64,000 bases of DNA from Mucilaginibacter terrenus (GTDB taxonomy: Bacteria; Bacteroidota; Bacteroidia; Sphingobacteriales; Sphingobacteriaceae), in assembly GCF_003432065.1 (NCBI RefSeq), contig NZ_QWDE01000001.1, positions 992,001 to 1,056,000 of the forward strand. The letters are read 5' to 3'. A program made the position numbers and the translations under genes. Below are positions 17,345 to 25,616 of this stretch, one piece after another. Under the pieces are notes generated by a model. The model was not told the origin of the DNA. It searched no databases and saw only the letters and a list, made by a program, of their open reading frames with translations. How positions within the stretch are numbered: the first letter of the stretch is position 1; the number at the start of each line of letters is the position of its first letter.

Positions 17345-17608
17345 TTACCATATCTTACCGCAGTTCTTACAAGTATGTTGTGGTGTTTTTAGGATTAAAC
17401 CTCTAATAATATAAATTATGCCGGCAATAACCATTGCCAACAGTAGAGGGAACCAAAAACCATCGAAGTTATCTTTAACAGCGAAATAATAAAATGAAAT
17501 GCCAGGCACTAGCCATAATAGCCCGTACACGAGAAATTTTTGCTTGGTATCAGTTACCGTTTTGTAGCTGTTGCAGTTAGGGCACTGGGTTTGTGTTAAG
17601 GTGGCCAT
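17345..17608 (-). CDS. Small zinc-ribbon membrane protein
   Basis: The 87-aa protein has a CPNC pair near the N-terminus (about residues 9-12) and a CKNCGKIW pair at the very C-terminus. Between them are two hydrophobic spans (about 28-43 and 51-70). The two cysteine pairs could meet to bind one zinc on the cytoplasmic side of a membrane hairpin. No partner gene is adjacent. I do not recognise a named family. Confidence 0.6.
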   Translation of the reverse strand: MATLTQTQCPNCNSYKTVTDTKQKFLVYGLLWLVPGISFYYFAVKDNFDGFWFPLLLAMVIAGIIYIIRGLILKTPQHTCKNCGKIW

Positions 17609-17744
17609 AATTTATTTGTCTATTACATACTTTTACTACCGAAAATATTTGTGCAACATCATCAAGGTTAAAAGTCTCGTCTTCATAGTTGGCATTTAAC
17701 GAATGAATCGTGATAGTACCGGCTTCAACGTTGTGTTCTGTGAT
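17577..17744 (-). pseudogene. Possible gene remnant
   Basis: A 56-codon minus-strand frame without a start codon reads like protein (for example GTITIHSLNANYEDETF and NLDDVAQIFSVV). It begins right after an in-frame stop and runs into the start of the zinc-ribbon gene in another frame. It may be the decayed tail of a lost gene. The evidence is only its protein-like composition. Confidence 0.2.
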
Positions 17745-17804
17745 TTACTTGATAAGTATCCCTTCTGTATTATGAACAAGTAAATATTAAGCCAATTGGG
17801 ACAG

Positions 17805-18893
17805 TTACCAACCAAATTTTTCATGAATAAAATCGATCAGCTGTTTTGCCATCACACGGTGTTCGCCAGCGTTTGGATGGCGGTGCGCGCCAAGGTAAGG
17901 GAAGAATAAAGTATAAATATTTTTGTCCTTCAACTCCGCTACGGCCTTCTCCACATAGCCCGGAAATGGCGAACCTGGCTCCACACTGTCCATACTGCCC
18001 ATCGCACAAATAATCTTGGTATTCGGGTACTTGCTTCTGATGGTTTGGATAAATTCTTTATACTTAGCTATTAGAAAATCCGGTTTTGGCGGAGTGCTGC
18101 CAAAGCGGTGTTTAAATTCTTTGTGATCCTTAAGGTCTACCAGGTGATAATCGTTCTGGAACAGATTCACCACAACCAGCTCGGGCGTATATTTATTAAA
18201 GTCCCACAGCCGCGTAGTGTCATCTACGTTTACCCTAGCATACAATTCCGGCATAATGTTGGGCGACCAGCTTACTGTTACCCCTATCCCGCTTTTGGCT
18301 ATACAGTAATATTCCGCATCAAAATGGCGTGCTGTAAGGTTGGCGTACGATAAAAAGCCGTTCTCGTAGCCATAATCGCCCCTGTCCTTCCCTTCCGGGT
18401 CTTCAAGAGAAAAGCCGCATGTAATTGAGTTACCATAAAATTCTATCCGGTGCTTAAATGTGGGTGGCGGCAGCAAAGTTCCACTACCTTCAATAGAAAA
18501 TCCCCTTAACAGTAATGTACCGTTCTCTGCCTCGGTGCGTTTAAATAGTTCAAGTCGGTGAATGGTATCCGGCAAAGCCGATATCAGTTGGTAATTCTTG
18601 TATTTTCCTCGTTTTGGTTGTATTGTATTTACAACCTTACCGTCAACTACAATGGTCAGCAGGTCGTAACCCTTGGTATCGTTTAAAACTGCGGTTACAC
18701 CTGTACCCTTAAAGTTGATGATGGCCGATGAAGCTGTCCAGCTCAGCTCAGCAGCATCGTCTTTGAGGCCAATGCGACCGGTATACCGAATGTGGGGATC
18801 GTTAAAATTAATCGTAGGCTTTGGCGTACAGGAAAATTGCGAGGTTAACAATAACGCTACACAAGTAAAAACCAACAAGCGATAGCAGCGCAT
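17805..18893 (-). CDS. SGNH/GDSL-type lipoprotein esterase (CE2-like), copy 2
   Basis: The ATG at 18893 gives 362 aa with a signal sequence ending near SQFSC, a possible lipobox. An N-terminal beta-sandwich (about 30-135) precedes an SGNH hydrolase domain with the nucleophile block YGNSITCG and a C-terminal Asp/His region (GAHRHPNAGEH). This two-domain order matches carbohydrate esterase family 2 (acetyl-xylan or oligosaccharide deacetylases). It starts just after the stop of a close paralogue upstream, so the pair arose by tandem duplication and is probably co-transcribed. Confidence 0.8.
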   Translation of the reverse strand: MRCYRLLVFTCVALLLTSQFSCTPKPTINFNDPHIRYTGRIGLKDDAAELSWTASSAIINFKGTGVTAVLNDTKGYDLLTIVVDGKVVNTIQPKRGKYKNYQLISALPDTIHRLELFKRTEAENGTLLLRGFSIEGSGTLLPPPTFKHRIEFYGNSITCGFSLEDPEGKDRGDYGYENGFLSYANLTARHFDAEYYCIAKSGIGVTVSWSPNIMPELYARVNVDDTTRLWDFNKYTPELVVVNLFQNDYHLVDLKDHKEFKHRFGSTPPKPDFLIAKYKEFIQTIRSKYPNTKIICAMGSMDSVEPGSPFPGYVEKAVAELKDKNIYTLFFPYLGAHRHPNAGEHRVMAKQLIDFIHEKFGW

Positions 18894-18898
18894 TGGGC

Positions 18899-19969
18899 TT
18901 ACCACTTCATTTTTTTGGTAATAAACCCTATCAGGCTATCGGCCATCTCCTGCTGTTCTTTTTCGCTTGGGTGCCCAGGGGTGTTCTTATATGGAAAGAA
19001 ATGCGTGTAGATGTTCTTATCCTTCATGTTACCTACGGCTTTTTCTATATATCCAGGCCATGGAGAATCTTTTTTTGTTGCATCCATACTTCCCAGGGCA
19101 CAAATAATTTTGGCCGACGGGTACTTAGACCGGATCTTACCAATAAACTCCTGGTATCTTTTTACAATGAACTCTGCTGTGGGTGGTGTGTCGCCAAACA
19201 GTTTTTTAAACTGCTCATGTTCTGGCTTTAGCACTAACCAGGAGTCGTTCTGGAAAAGGTTTACAACTACAACTTCAGGGGTGTACTTGGTAAAGTCCCA
19301 TTTTGCGGTGGAGTCATGCGCCGCCACACGGTCGTAAATATCGGGCATAACGTAATCAAACCAACTGATCACTACCCCTATCCCACTTTTAGCTATGCAG
19401 TAGTTATCGGCATTAAAGTGCCGCGCTGTAATATTTGCGTAGCTTTTATAACCATTTTCAAACTCGTAGGTCCCCCTGTCCTTTCCTTCTTTGTCTTCAA
19501 TAGCATAACCGCAAGTAATTGAGTTCCCGTAAAATTCTATCCGGTGTTTATAAGCAGGTGGCGGCAATATCTTGCCGTCTCCATCAAGCGTAAACTTGTA
19601 AAACATCAGCGTGCCCATGTCATACTCAGTGCGCTTAAAAAGCTCCAGCTTGTGTTTACCCTCATTCAGTCCGCTTGCTAACACAAACTCCTGCATGTAT
19701 TTTTTTGGTTGCAGGGTGGTCATCACCTTACCATCTACCACTACCGTAACAAAATCAAAACCAGTGTCGTCGCTCAGGGTAGCTTTAGCACCGGTTCCTG
19801 TGAAGTTAATTACTACAGATGATGCCGTCCAGGTAAGTTTCGCAGCATCTGCCGTCATGCCGATGCGCCCCATGTAGTGTATATTAGGGTCATTAAACGG
19901 CACAACTGTATCTGCTTTGCAGGCAGTACCAGCCGCTAGTAGTAGAAATAAAAGGTAACGTTTTAACAT
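18899..19969 (-). CDS. SGNH/GDSL-type lipoprotein esterase (CE2-like), copy 1
   Basis: The start at 19969 gives 356 aa with a signal ending in LLAAGTAC, a lipobox-like site. The longer frame to 20089 is rejected because it overlaps the next gene. The domain order and motifs match the downstream copy: FNDPNIHYMGRIGM at the start of the sandwich, YGNSITCG, and a late His (PGHPSEKE). The enzymes probably deacetylate polysaccharides outside the inner membrane. No glycoside hydrolase or SusCD pair is adjacent, so the substrate is open. Confidence 0.8.
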   Translation of the reverse strand: MLKRYLLFLLLAAGTACKADTVVPFNDPNIHYMGRIGMTADAAKLTWTASSVVINFTGTGAKATLSDDTGFDFVTVVVDGKVMTTLQPKKYMQEFVLASGLNEGKHKLELFKRTEYDMGTLMFYKFTLDGDGKILPPPAYKHRIEFYGNSITCGYAIEDKEGKDRGTYEFENGYKSYANITARHFNADNYCIAKSGIGVVISWFDYVMPDIYDRVAAHDSTAKWDFTKYTPEVVVVNLFQNDSWLVLKPEHEQFKKLFGDTPPTAEFIVKRYQEFIGKIRSKYPSAKIICALGSMDATKKDSPWPGYIEKAVGNMKDKNIYTHFFPYKNTPGHPSEKEQQEMADSLIGFITKKMKW

Positions 19970-20019
19970 ACTGCAAAATAACTGTAATAAGTTTCTTGAG
20001 CAAGCGCAAGCTGCTCCTA

Positions 20020-21378
20020 TCAAATGATCTCGAAATAACGTTTCAGTTCCCAGTCGCTTACACTTTTGGCATATTGGCGGTGTTCCCACAAGCGGGTTTG
20101 GGTAAAGTGCTGAACAAAGCCTTCTCCAAACAGCTCTTTTGCTACCGAAGAATTTTGCATTGCTGTTGCAGCATCAAAAAGGTTGCTGTGCAACGTTCCA
20201 TGCGTTTTATCCTGATAGCCGTTGCCGATAGTTTGGGGTATATCAAGCTTGAGCTTGTTTTTTATGCCGTATAAGCCTGAAGCCAATGCAGCGGCTATAG
20301 CCAGGTACGGGTTGGTGTCTGACCCGGGAATGCGCGTTTCCAAACGGGTTGAACCCACAGATGTATTTATCACGCGCAGGGCAGTGGTGCGGTTTTCTAC
20401 TCCCCAGGTAATGGTGGTTGGTGCCCACGCCCCTTCTACAAGCCGCTTGTAGCTGTTAATGGTAGGCGCATACATGGGCAGCAGGTGTGGCAGGCAGTAT
20501 AATTGCCCGGCTAAATACTGCTTATGCAGTTCGCTCATCTTATTCGCGTCTGTGCCATCATAAAACAGGTTTTCGCCGTTTTCTTCTGTCCAAAGGCTTT
20601 GGTGAATGTGGCCACTGCAGCCTGGTAGTTCCTGGTTCCACTTAGCCATAAAGGTAGCAGTTATGCCGTGTTTGGCAGCGATCTCCTTTACAGCTGTTTT
20701 GAAAAGAACCGCGTTATCAGCTGCTTGCAACACTTCGCAATGTTCAATTGCTGCTTCATATACACCCGGGCCGGTCTCGGTATGCAGGCCTTCCACAGGT
20801 ATATTAAAACGAGTTAATAAATTAAAGAGATCGGCATAAAAAGCATCATTTTGAGAAGTTCGCAGTATCGAGTAGCCAAACATACCCGGTGTTAGTGGCT
20901 CTATGTTGGCAAACCCTTTTTGTTGAAGCGTTTGCGGTGTCTCCTTAAAATTAAACCACTCAAACTCCTGAGCAAACTCCGCATGGTAGCCCATTGCTTT
21001 AAATTCTTCAGCTACCTTTTTTAACAAGCTTCGCGGGTCCGCCGGAACAGTTAACCCGTTAGGGCCACTGTAATCAGCAAGAAAAAAGGGAATATCGTCT
21101 TGCCAGGGCACATTACGCATAGTGTCCAGGTCAATAAAACATAACCTATCCGGGTAACCGCTGTGCCAGCCGGTGATATCTACATTATCGTAAACCACAT
21201 CGTTGCTATCCCATCCGAACACAACATCGCAAAAACCGTAACCGGTTTTTAGTCCTTCAAGAAACTTTTTAGTGCTGATAACCTTTCCACGTAAAACGCC
21301 GTCTATATCTGCGAAAGCAAATTTAACTTTCTGAATGTTGTTGTCTTTTATATAGCTTATTACTTGTTCGCGGTTCAT
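20020..21378 (-). CDS. Glutamine synthetase family protein (GSI/PuuA-like)
   Basis: The 452-aa protein has the N-terminal beta-grasp domain and the C-terminal catalytic domain of the GSI fold. Recognisable sites are EFEWF (metal glutamate), GHIHQS (ammonia/glutamate pocket), NRTTALRV and RLETRIPGSDTNPYLA. The adenylylation tyrosine loop of classical GlnA is missing. This resembles GS-like ligases such as gamma-glutamylpolyamine synthetase, so the amine acceptor may not be ammonia. It lies near a second, unrelated type of glutamine synthetase. Confidence 0.8.
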   Translation of the reverse strand: MNREQVISYIKDNNIQKVKFAFADIDGVLRGKVISTKKFLEGLKTGYGFCDVVFGWDSNDVVYDNVDITGWHSGYPDRLCFIDLDTMRNVPWQDDIPFFLADYSGPNGLTVPADPRSLLKKVAEEFKAMGYHAEFAQEFEWFNFKETPQTLQQKGFANIEPLTPGMFGYSILRTSQNDAFYADLFNLLTRFNIPVEGLHTETGPGVYEAAIEHCEVLQAADNAVLFKTAVKEIAAKHGITATFMAKWNQELPGCSGHIHQSLWTEENGENLFYDGTDANKMSELHKQYLAGQLYCLPHLLPMYAPTINSYKRLVEGAWAPTTITWGVENRTTALRVINTSVGSTRLETRIPGSDTNPYLAIAAALASGLYGIKNKLKLDIPQTIGNGYQDKTHGTLHSNLFDAATAMQNSSVAKELFGEGFVQHFTQTRLWEHRQYAKSVSDWELKRYFEII

Positions 21379-21547
21379 GGTGGTTTATTAATGAATGCAA
21401 GTTAGTAATTTTATAAATGATGATTTGTTTTACTACTGCGTAACAGGAATTTCTATTATTTGAACTTGATTTTTCATAATCAAAGGATTTACCAGGTTTC
21501 TGATCATTCATGTAATCATTGATTCCGGTTCAAGATTATTTATACTG

Positions 21548-21961
21548 ATGCAAAAAGATTATCTATTTGTTTACGGCACACTTCTGCAGCAGCATAACGC
21601 TTTTGGACAGTATCTGCGCAAGCATTGCTTACCCGTAAGCAAGGGGAAAGTAAAAGGATTGCTTTACGACGTTGGTGAATACCCCGGGCTTATATTAGAT
21701 GATAATGCTGGTTACGTACATGGCAGCATTTACGTTATAGAAAGCCCGCTGATAATGGCCGAGATTGACGCTTACGAAGGCTATGGACCAGATGAGCAGC
21801 AGCCAAACCTTTACATCAGAACAAGAACCAGCATACTTACTGCACAGGGCTATTTAGAATCATGGGTGTACCAGTATAATCTGCCGGTAGAAAACCTGGT
21901 ATTGGTAGAAGGCGGAGACTATTTGGAATATTATCACAAAAAAAATCCCCCGGGTAGTTAA
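21548..21961 (+). CDS. Gamma-glutamylcyclotransferase-like (AIG2/GGCT family) protein
   Basis: The 137-aa protein begins with the substrate loop YLFVYGTLL and has GLLYDVGEYPGL and IDAYEGY, where the glutamate acts as acid/base. Family members release 5-oxoproline from gamma-glutamyl compounds. It lies between two glutamine-synthetase-type genes on the opposite strand, suggesting gamma-glutamyl metabolism, though there is no operon link. Its last codons (NPPGS) are also one arm of a terminator hairpin used by the minus-strand gene. Confidence 0.75.
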   Translation: MQKDYLFVYGTLLQQHNAFGQYLRKHCLPVSKGKVKGLLYDVGEYPGLILDDNAGYVHGSIYVIESPLIMAEIDAYEGYGPDEQQPNLYIRTRTSILTAQGYLESWVYQYNLPVENLVLVEGGDYLEYYHKKNPPGS

Positions 21962-21971
21962 GCCGGGGGAT
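21941..21971 (-). terminator. Terminator of the type II glutamine synthetase, inside a coding end
   Basis: On the minus strand ATCCCCCGG (21971-21963) pairs with CCGGGGGAT (21953-21945), followed by a run of eight T. It lies 20 bases after the glutamine synthetase stop and overlaps the last codons of the opposite-strand gene. Confidence 0.75.
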
Positions 21972-21991
21972 AAAGATAGAACTAGGGGTAT

Positions 21992-23002
21992 TTAAACTTT
22001 TGCAGATTTAACTGTTTTGATAATAACTGCTGCAACTTTGTATGGATCGGCAGCAGAGTTAGGACGACGATCTTCCAGGTAGCCGCTCCAGTTATGGTCA
22101 ACAGCATAAAGCGGGATACGGATAGAAGCACCACGGTCAGATACGCCGTAGCTAAAGTCGTGAATTGAAGCGGTTTCGTGTTTACCGGTCAAGCGCTGAT
22201 CGTTATCTGCACCATACACAGCAATACACTCAGCAACTGCAGGGCGGAATGATTCGCAAACTGCCTTGAATTTCTCTTCGCTGTTAGCAGTACGCAACAG
22301 TGTGTTAGAGAAGTTGGCGTGCATACCAGAGCCATTCCAGTCAAGCTGGCCAAGCGGCTTGCAATGCCAGTTTATTGCTACTCCGTACTTTTCGCCTATA
22401 CGCTCAAGCAAGTAACGTGCAACCCAAATCTGGTCGCCTGCTTCTTTTGCGCCTTTTGCAAATATCTGGAACTCCCATTGTCCGGCAGCAACTTCTGCAT
22501 TGATACCTTCAACGTTAAGGCCTGCTTCTAAACAAACATCCAGGTGTTCTTCAACAATTTCGCGTCCGTAAGCATTTTTAGCGCCTACTGAACAATAGTA
22601 AGGGCCTTGCGGACCTGGGTAACCACCTGCCGGGAAACCAAGCGGTTTGTTGGTTTCAGGATCCCACAGGAAGTACTCCTGCTCAAAACCAAACCAGAAA
22701 TCGTTATCATCATCTTCGATAAGCGCACGGCCGTTAGACTCGTGTGGCTTGCCGGTAGAATCTAGCACTTCGCACATTACCAGGTAAGCTGATTTTCTTG
22801 CCGGATCAGGAACAACAAAAACTGGTTTCAAAATACAATCTGACGAACCACCTGGTGCCTGCTCGGTTGAAGAACCATCGAAGCTCCAGTTATCCAGATC
22901 TTCTACCTTGCCACTAAATTCTTTAACAATTTTTGTTTTACTACGCAGGCTTTGAGTTGGTTTGTAGCCGTCAAGCCAGATGTACTCGAGTTTTGTTGCC
23001 AT
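21992..23002 (-). CDS. Glutamine synthetase, eukaryote-like type II
   Basis: The 336-aa enzyme makes glutamine from glutamate, ammonia and ATP. The compact length and blocks YIWLDGY, WSFDGSSTEQA, GFEQEYFL, GPQGPYYC, and NWSGYLEDRRPNSAADPY are diagnostic of GSII, the eukaryotic type. It is not regulated by adenylylation. The 270-base upstream region is very A/T-rich with repeated TTTATAAA words. This is probably the main ammonia-assimilating synthetase, with the neighbouring GSI-like protein doing something else, but that is inference. Confidence 0.9.
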   Translation of the reverse strand: MATKLEYIWLDGYKPTQSLRSKTKIVKEFSGKVEDLDNWSFDGSSTEQAPGGSSDCILKPVFVVPDPARKSAYLVMCEVLDSTGKPHESNGRALIEDDDNDFWFGFEQEYFLWDPETNKPLGFPAGGYPGPQGPYYCSVGAKNAYGREIVEEHLDVCLEAGLNVEGINAEVAAGQWEFQIFAKGAKEAGDQIWVARYLLERIGEKYGVAINWHCKPLGQLDWNGSGMHANFSNTLLRTANSEEKFKAVCESFRPAVAECIAVYGADNDQRLTGKHETASIHDFSYGVSDRGASIRIPLYAVDHNWSGYLEDRRPNSAADPYKVAAVIIKTVKSAKV

Positions 23003-23222
23003 TTTAATGTGTTTTGTAATTTTAAGTTTAATTTATAGTTATCGCAGAGTTTGTACTTCTAAATTATATGGCGAATTTAAATTATTTTTATAAAATTCAT
23101 AGTATTGTTTATAAATTTTATAAAAATCAGTAATAAATTTCAAGTTTAATTCTAAAATCGATTAATTACATATCAATTTTATAGATTTTAGGTCTGAATT
23201 TAGATATATCGTAGAAAAGCAA

Positions 23223-23251
23223 AAAGCGGCAACCTTTACGGCTACCGCTTT
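23223..23251 (-). terminator. Rho-independent terminator
   Basis: AAAGCGG and CCGCTTT arms with an inner GCC/GGT-type stem are followed on the minus strand by TT. It ends 26 bases after the stop of the small lipoprotein gene at 23277. Confidence 0.7.
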
Positions 23252-23276
23252 CATTAAACTTATCCAGCGCTAAACT

Positions 23277-23792
23277 TTACTTCCCGGAAGCTACGCCCCA
23301 GTAACAGCTGTTCCTGATCTTCATTAATCCAACACTGTCAACCTTTAGCTCATTTTTGCTTTTGCCTGACAGGAAATATAGCTTGGCCTTACTGTTATCA
23401 TATAAAAATGCAGAGAGCTTTTGAGGTTGCCCGCTTTTGTTTATAACGTCAACCCGTAAGGCGTTTGTTGCTTTAACCTCCGACACTGTATCTTCGGGCA
23501 TGGCGGTCTTAACGTAGTTCACAATGTATTTCACGTCGGGTATGTTTAATGTACTCTTCTTATAATTGTCATCAGCCTGGATCACCTGCAGCAGGCATTT
23601 AACGCAGGGCTCTGCAATTGTGGCGTTGCCGTAATTCTTTTGGGGGTTATTAATAACGCTGTCTTTCTTTCCGTTCAACATAACGGCTGTCCGCCCTACT
23701 GTGTCAGACACCGGCTTCGGCTTATTGTTGTTGCATGACAACACTCCGAAACCTAATAAAGCCATAAGTACTCCAAAAGATAATCTGCTCAT
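23277..23792 (-). CDS. Hypothetical lipoprotein
   Basis: The ATG at 23792 gives 171 aa with a lipoprotein signal (MSRLSFGVLMALLGFGVLSC, lipobox VLSC). The mature part contains a CVKC pair at about residues 80-83 and a C-terminal cysteine in NSCYWG, but no family I can name. It would sit in the envelope. It is monocistronic, divergent from mqo, with its own terminator. Confidence 0.65.
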   Translation of the reverse strand: MSRLSFGVLMALLGFGVLSCNNNKPKPVSDTVGRTAVMLNGKKDSVINNPQKNYGNATIAEPCVKCLLQVIQADDNYKKSTLNIPDVKYIVNYVKTAMPEDTVSEVKATNALRVDVINKSGQPQKLSAFLYDNSKAKLYFLSGKSKNELKVDSVGLMKIRNSCYWGVASGK

Positions 23793-24023
23793 TTTACAAT
23801 CGTTTTTATACTTAACCTGTAAAAAGAACTTTTGTGTGAATGGCACTATCGTAACAAATAGCTGTTTAAACGTTTTTGTAAATATTTTTAGCCCGAAATT
23901 TATTAATATTGTCCGATTTACACTTTGCTGTAGGATAAAACCTTTGTACAGTCTATCAGTGTAAAATTTTTATCATTTAACATTTCAAAAGCGGCTTTTA
24001 TCGGCAGGCTATTTGTTTGAATG

Positions 24024-24031
24024 TATCTTTG
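24024..24031 (+). promoter_or_regulatory. Candidate -7 element for mqo
   Basis: TATCTTTG matches TAnnTTTG and lies 15 bases before the ATG at 24047. It overlaps an alternative upstream TTG start, which argues for the ATG. The leader would be nearly absent; no good -33 element is seen. Confidence 0.5.
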
Positions 24032-24046
24032 GCATTCGGTAATATC

Positions 24047-25546
24047 ATGAGTAACGGCAGTACAGTATCTAATTCGGTGGTTGATGTAGTTTTAATTGGC
24101 GCAGGCATTATGAGCGCCACACTTGGTGTAATGCTAAAAGAGCTGCAGCCGGATATTTCTATTGAGATTTTTGAAAGGCTGGACACCATTGCCGCCGAAA
24201 GTTCTGACGCGATGAACAACGCGGGTACTGGACACTCCGCTTTTTGTGAACTTAACTACACGCCGCAAAAAAAAGACGGAACAATCACTACAAACAAGGC
24301 CATCCAAATAGCCGAGCAATTTGAAATAAGTAAAGAGTTTTGGGCGCACCTTGTAGAAAAAGGGCAAGTAGGCAACCCGGAGAGTTTTATCAGCAAAGTG
24401 CCGCATATAAGCTTTGTATGGGGCGAAGAAAATGTAAAGTTCCTTAAAGAACGCCATCGCTTATTAACTAAGCACCATTTTTTTAAAGACATGCTGTACT
24501 CAGAAGATCATGAGCAGCTAAAAAAGTGGATGCCGCTGGTAATGGAAGGTCGTGATGCCAGCCAAAAAGTTGCCGGCACTTACATGGACATAGGCACCGA
24601 CGTAAACTTTGGCGCGTTGAGCCGCAGCCTTTTTGCCAACCTAAGTAAACAAGCAAATGTTGGCCTGAGCGTTAATCACGACGTAAACGACATTAAACGA
24701 AATAGCGACAATACATGGCGCATTACCGTTACCGATAAGGTTACGGGCAAAAAACGCAAGCTAAATACCAAATTTGTTTTTGTAGGTGCGGGTGGTGGCG
24801 CTTTGCCACTATTGCAAAAATCGGGCATTGCAGAGAGCAAAGGTTTTGGTGGTTTCCCGGTAAGCGGGCAATGGCTGGTTTGCAACAACCCAGCAATAGT
24901 TGAAAAACATTGGGCTAAGGTTTACGGTAAAGCATCTGTGGGTGCTCCGCCGATGTCTGTACCGCATTTGGATACGCGGAACATAGGTGGTAAAAAAGAA
25001 CTGCTTTTTGGCCCTTATGCAGGTTTTTCAACAAGATTCTTAAAGAAAGGATCGCTTCTGGATCTCTTTGGTTCTATAAAACCCAATAACATACTACCGC
25101 TGCTGGCTGTTGGTAGAGATAACTGGCCGCTTACAAAGTACCTTATTGGCCAGGTAATGCAATCGCCTGCAGATAGGTTGGATGCTTTGAAAGAATACTT
25201 CCCTGAAGCCAAAGCTGAGGACTGGCAACTGGAAGTGGCAGGCCAGCGCGTGCAAATAATCAAGAAAGACCAGGAACACACCGGCGTGCTGGAATTTGGC
25301 ACAGAAGTAGTTACTGCCGCAGACGGCAGTATATCTGCTTTGCTTGGCGCATCGCCGGGAGCATCTACCTCAGTGCCTATTATGATCGATCTGATCAGCA
25401 GGTGTTTCAAAACACAATCCGGCACTAGTGAATGGCAGAATAAGTTAAAGCAAATGATACCATCCTTAGGGCAATCGTTAAGCAAAGACGAAGCTTTAGC
25501 TGATGCAACGAGAGCAAGAACAAGCGGGGTGTTGGGGCTGGCGTAA
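24047..25546 (+). CDS. mqo: Malate:quinone oxidoreductase
   Basis: The 499-aa FAD enzyme oxidises malate to oxaloacetate and passes electrons to quinone at the inner membrane, joining the TCA cycle to respiration. The FAD-binding motif GAGIMSATLG is at the N-terminus, followed by NNAGTGHSAFCELNYTP and later GPYAGFSTRFLK, GQRVQIIKKD and LGASPGASTSV. All are MQO signatures. The start at 24047 is chosen because a promoter -7 box covers the alternative TTG. It appears to be a single-gene unit. Confidence 0.93.
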   Translation: MSNGSTVSNSVVDVVLIGAGIMSATLGVMLKELQPDISIEIFERLDTIAAESSDAMNNAGTGHSAFCELNYTPQKKDGTITTNKAIQIAEQFEISKEFWAHLVEKGQVGNPESFISKVPHISFVWGEENVKFLKERHRLLTKHHFFKDMLYSEDHEQLKKWMPLVMEGRDASQKVAGTYMDIGTDVNFGALSRSLFANLSKQANVGLSVNHDVNDIKRNSDNTWRITVTDKVTGKKRKLNTKFVFVGAGGGALPLLQKSGIAESKGFGGFPVSGQWLVCNNPAIVEKHWAKVYGKASVGAPPMSVPHLDTRNIGGKKELLFGPYAGFSTRFLKKGSLLDLFGSIKPNNILPLLAVGRDNWPLTKYLIGQVMQSPADRLDALKEYFPEAKAEDWQLEVAGQRVQIIKKDQEHTGVLEFGTEVVTAADGSISALLGASPGASTSVPIMIDLISRCFKTQSGTSEWQNKLKQMIPSLGQSLSKDEALADATRARTSGVLGLA

Positions 25547-25560
25547 GCTGAATATCCTCT

Positions 25561-25602
25561 AAAAGGAAGAGGCCAAAGTATTCACTTTGGCCTCTTCCTT
25601 TT
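25561..25602. terminator. Very long perfect bidirectional terminator
   Basis: A 19-bp perfect stem (25561-25579 with 25584-25602) encloses a 4-nt loop, with A and T runs at its ends. It separates the convergent mqo and M1 peptidase genes. Confidence 0.92.
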
Positions 25603-25616
25603 ATGGTGTTAATTGT

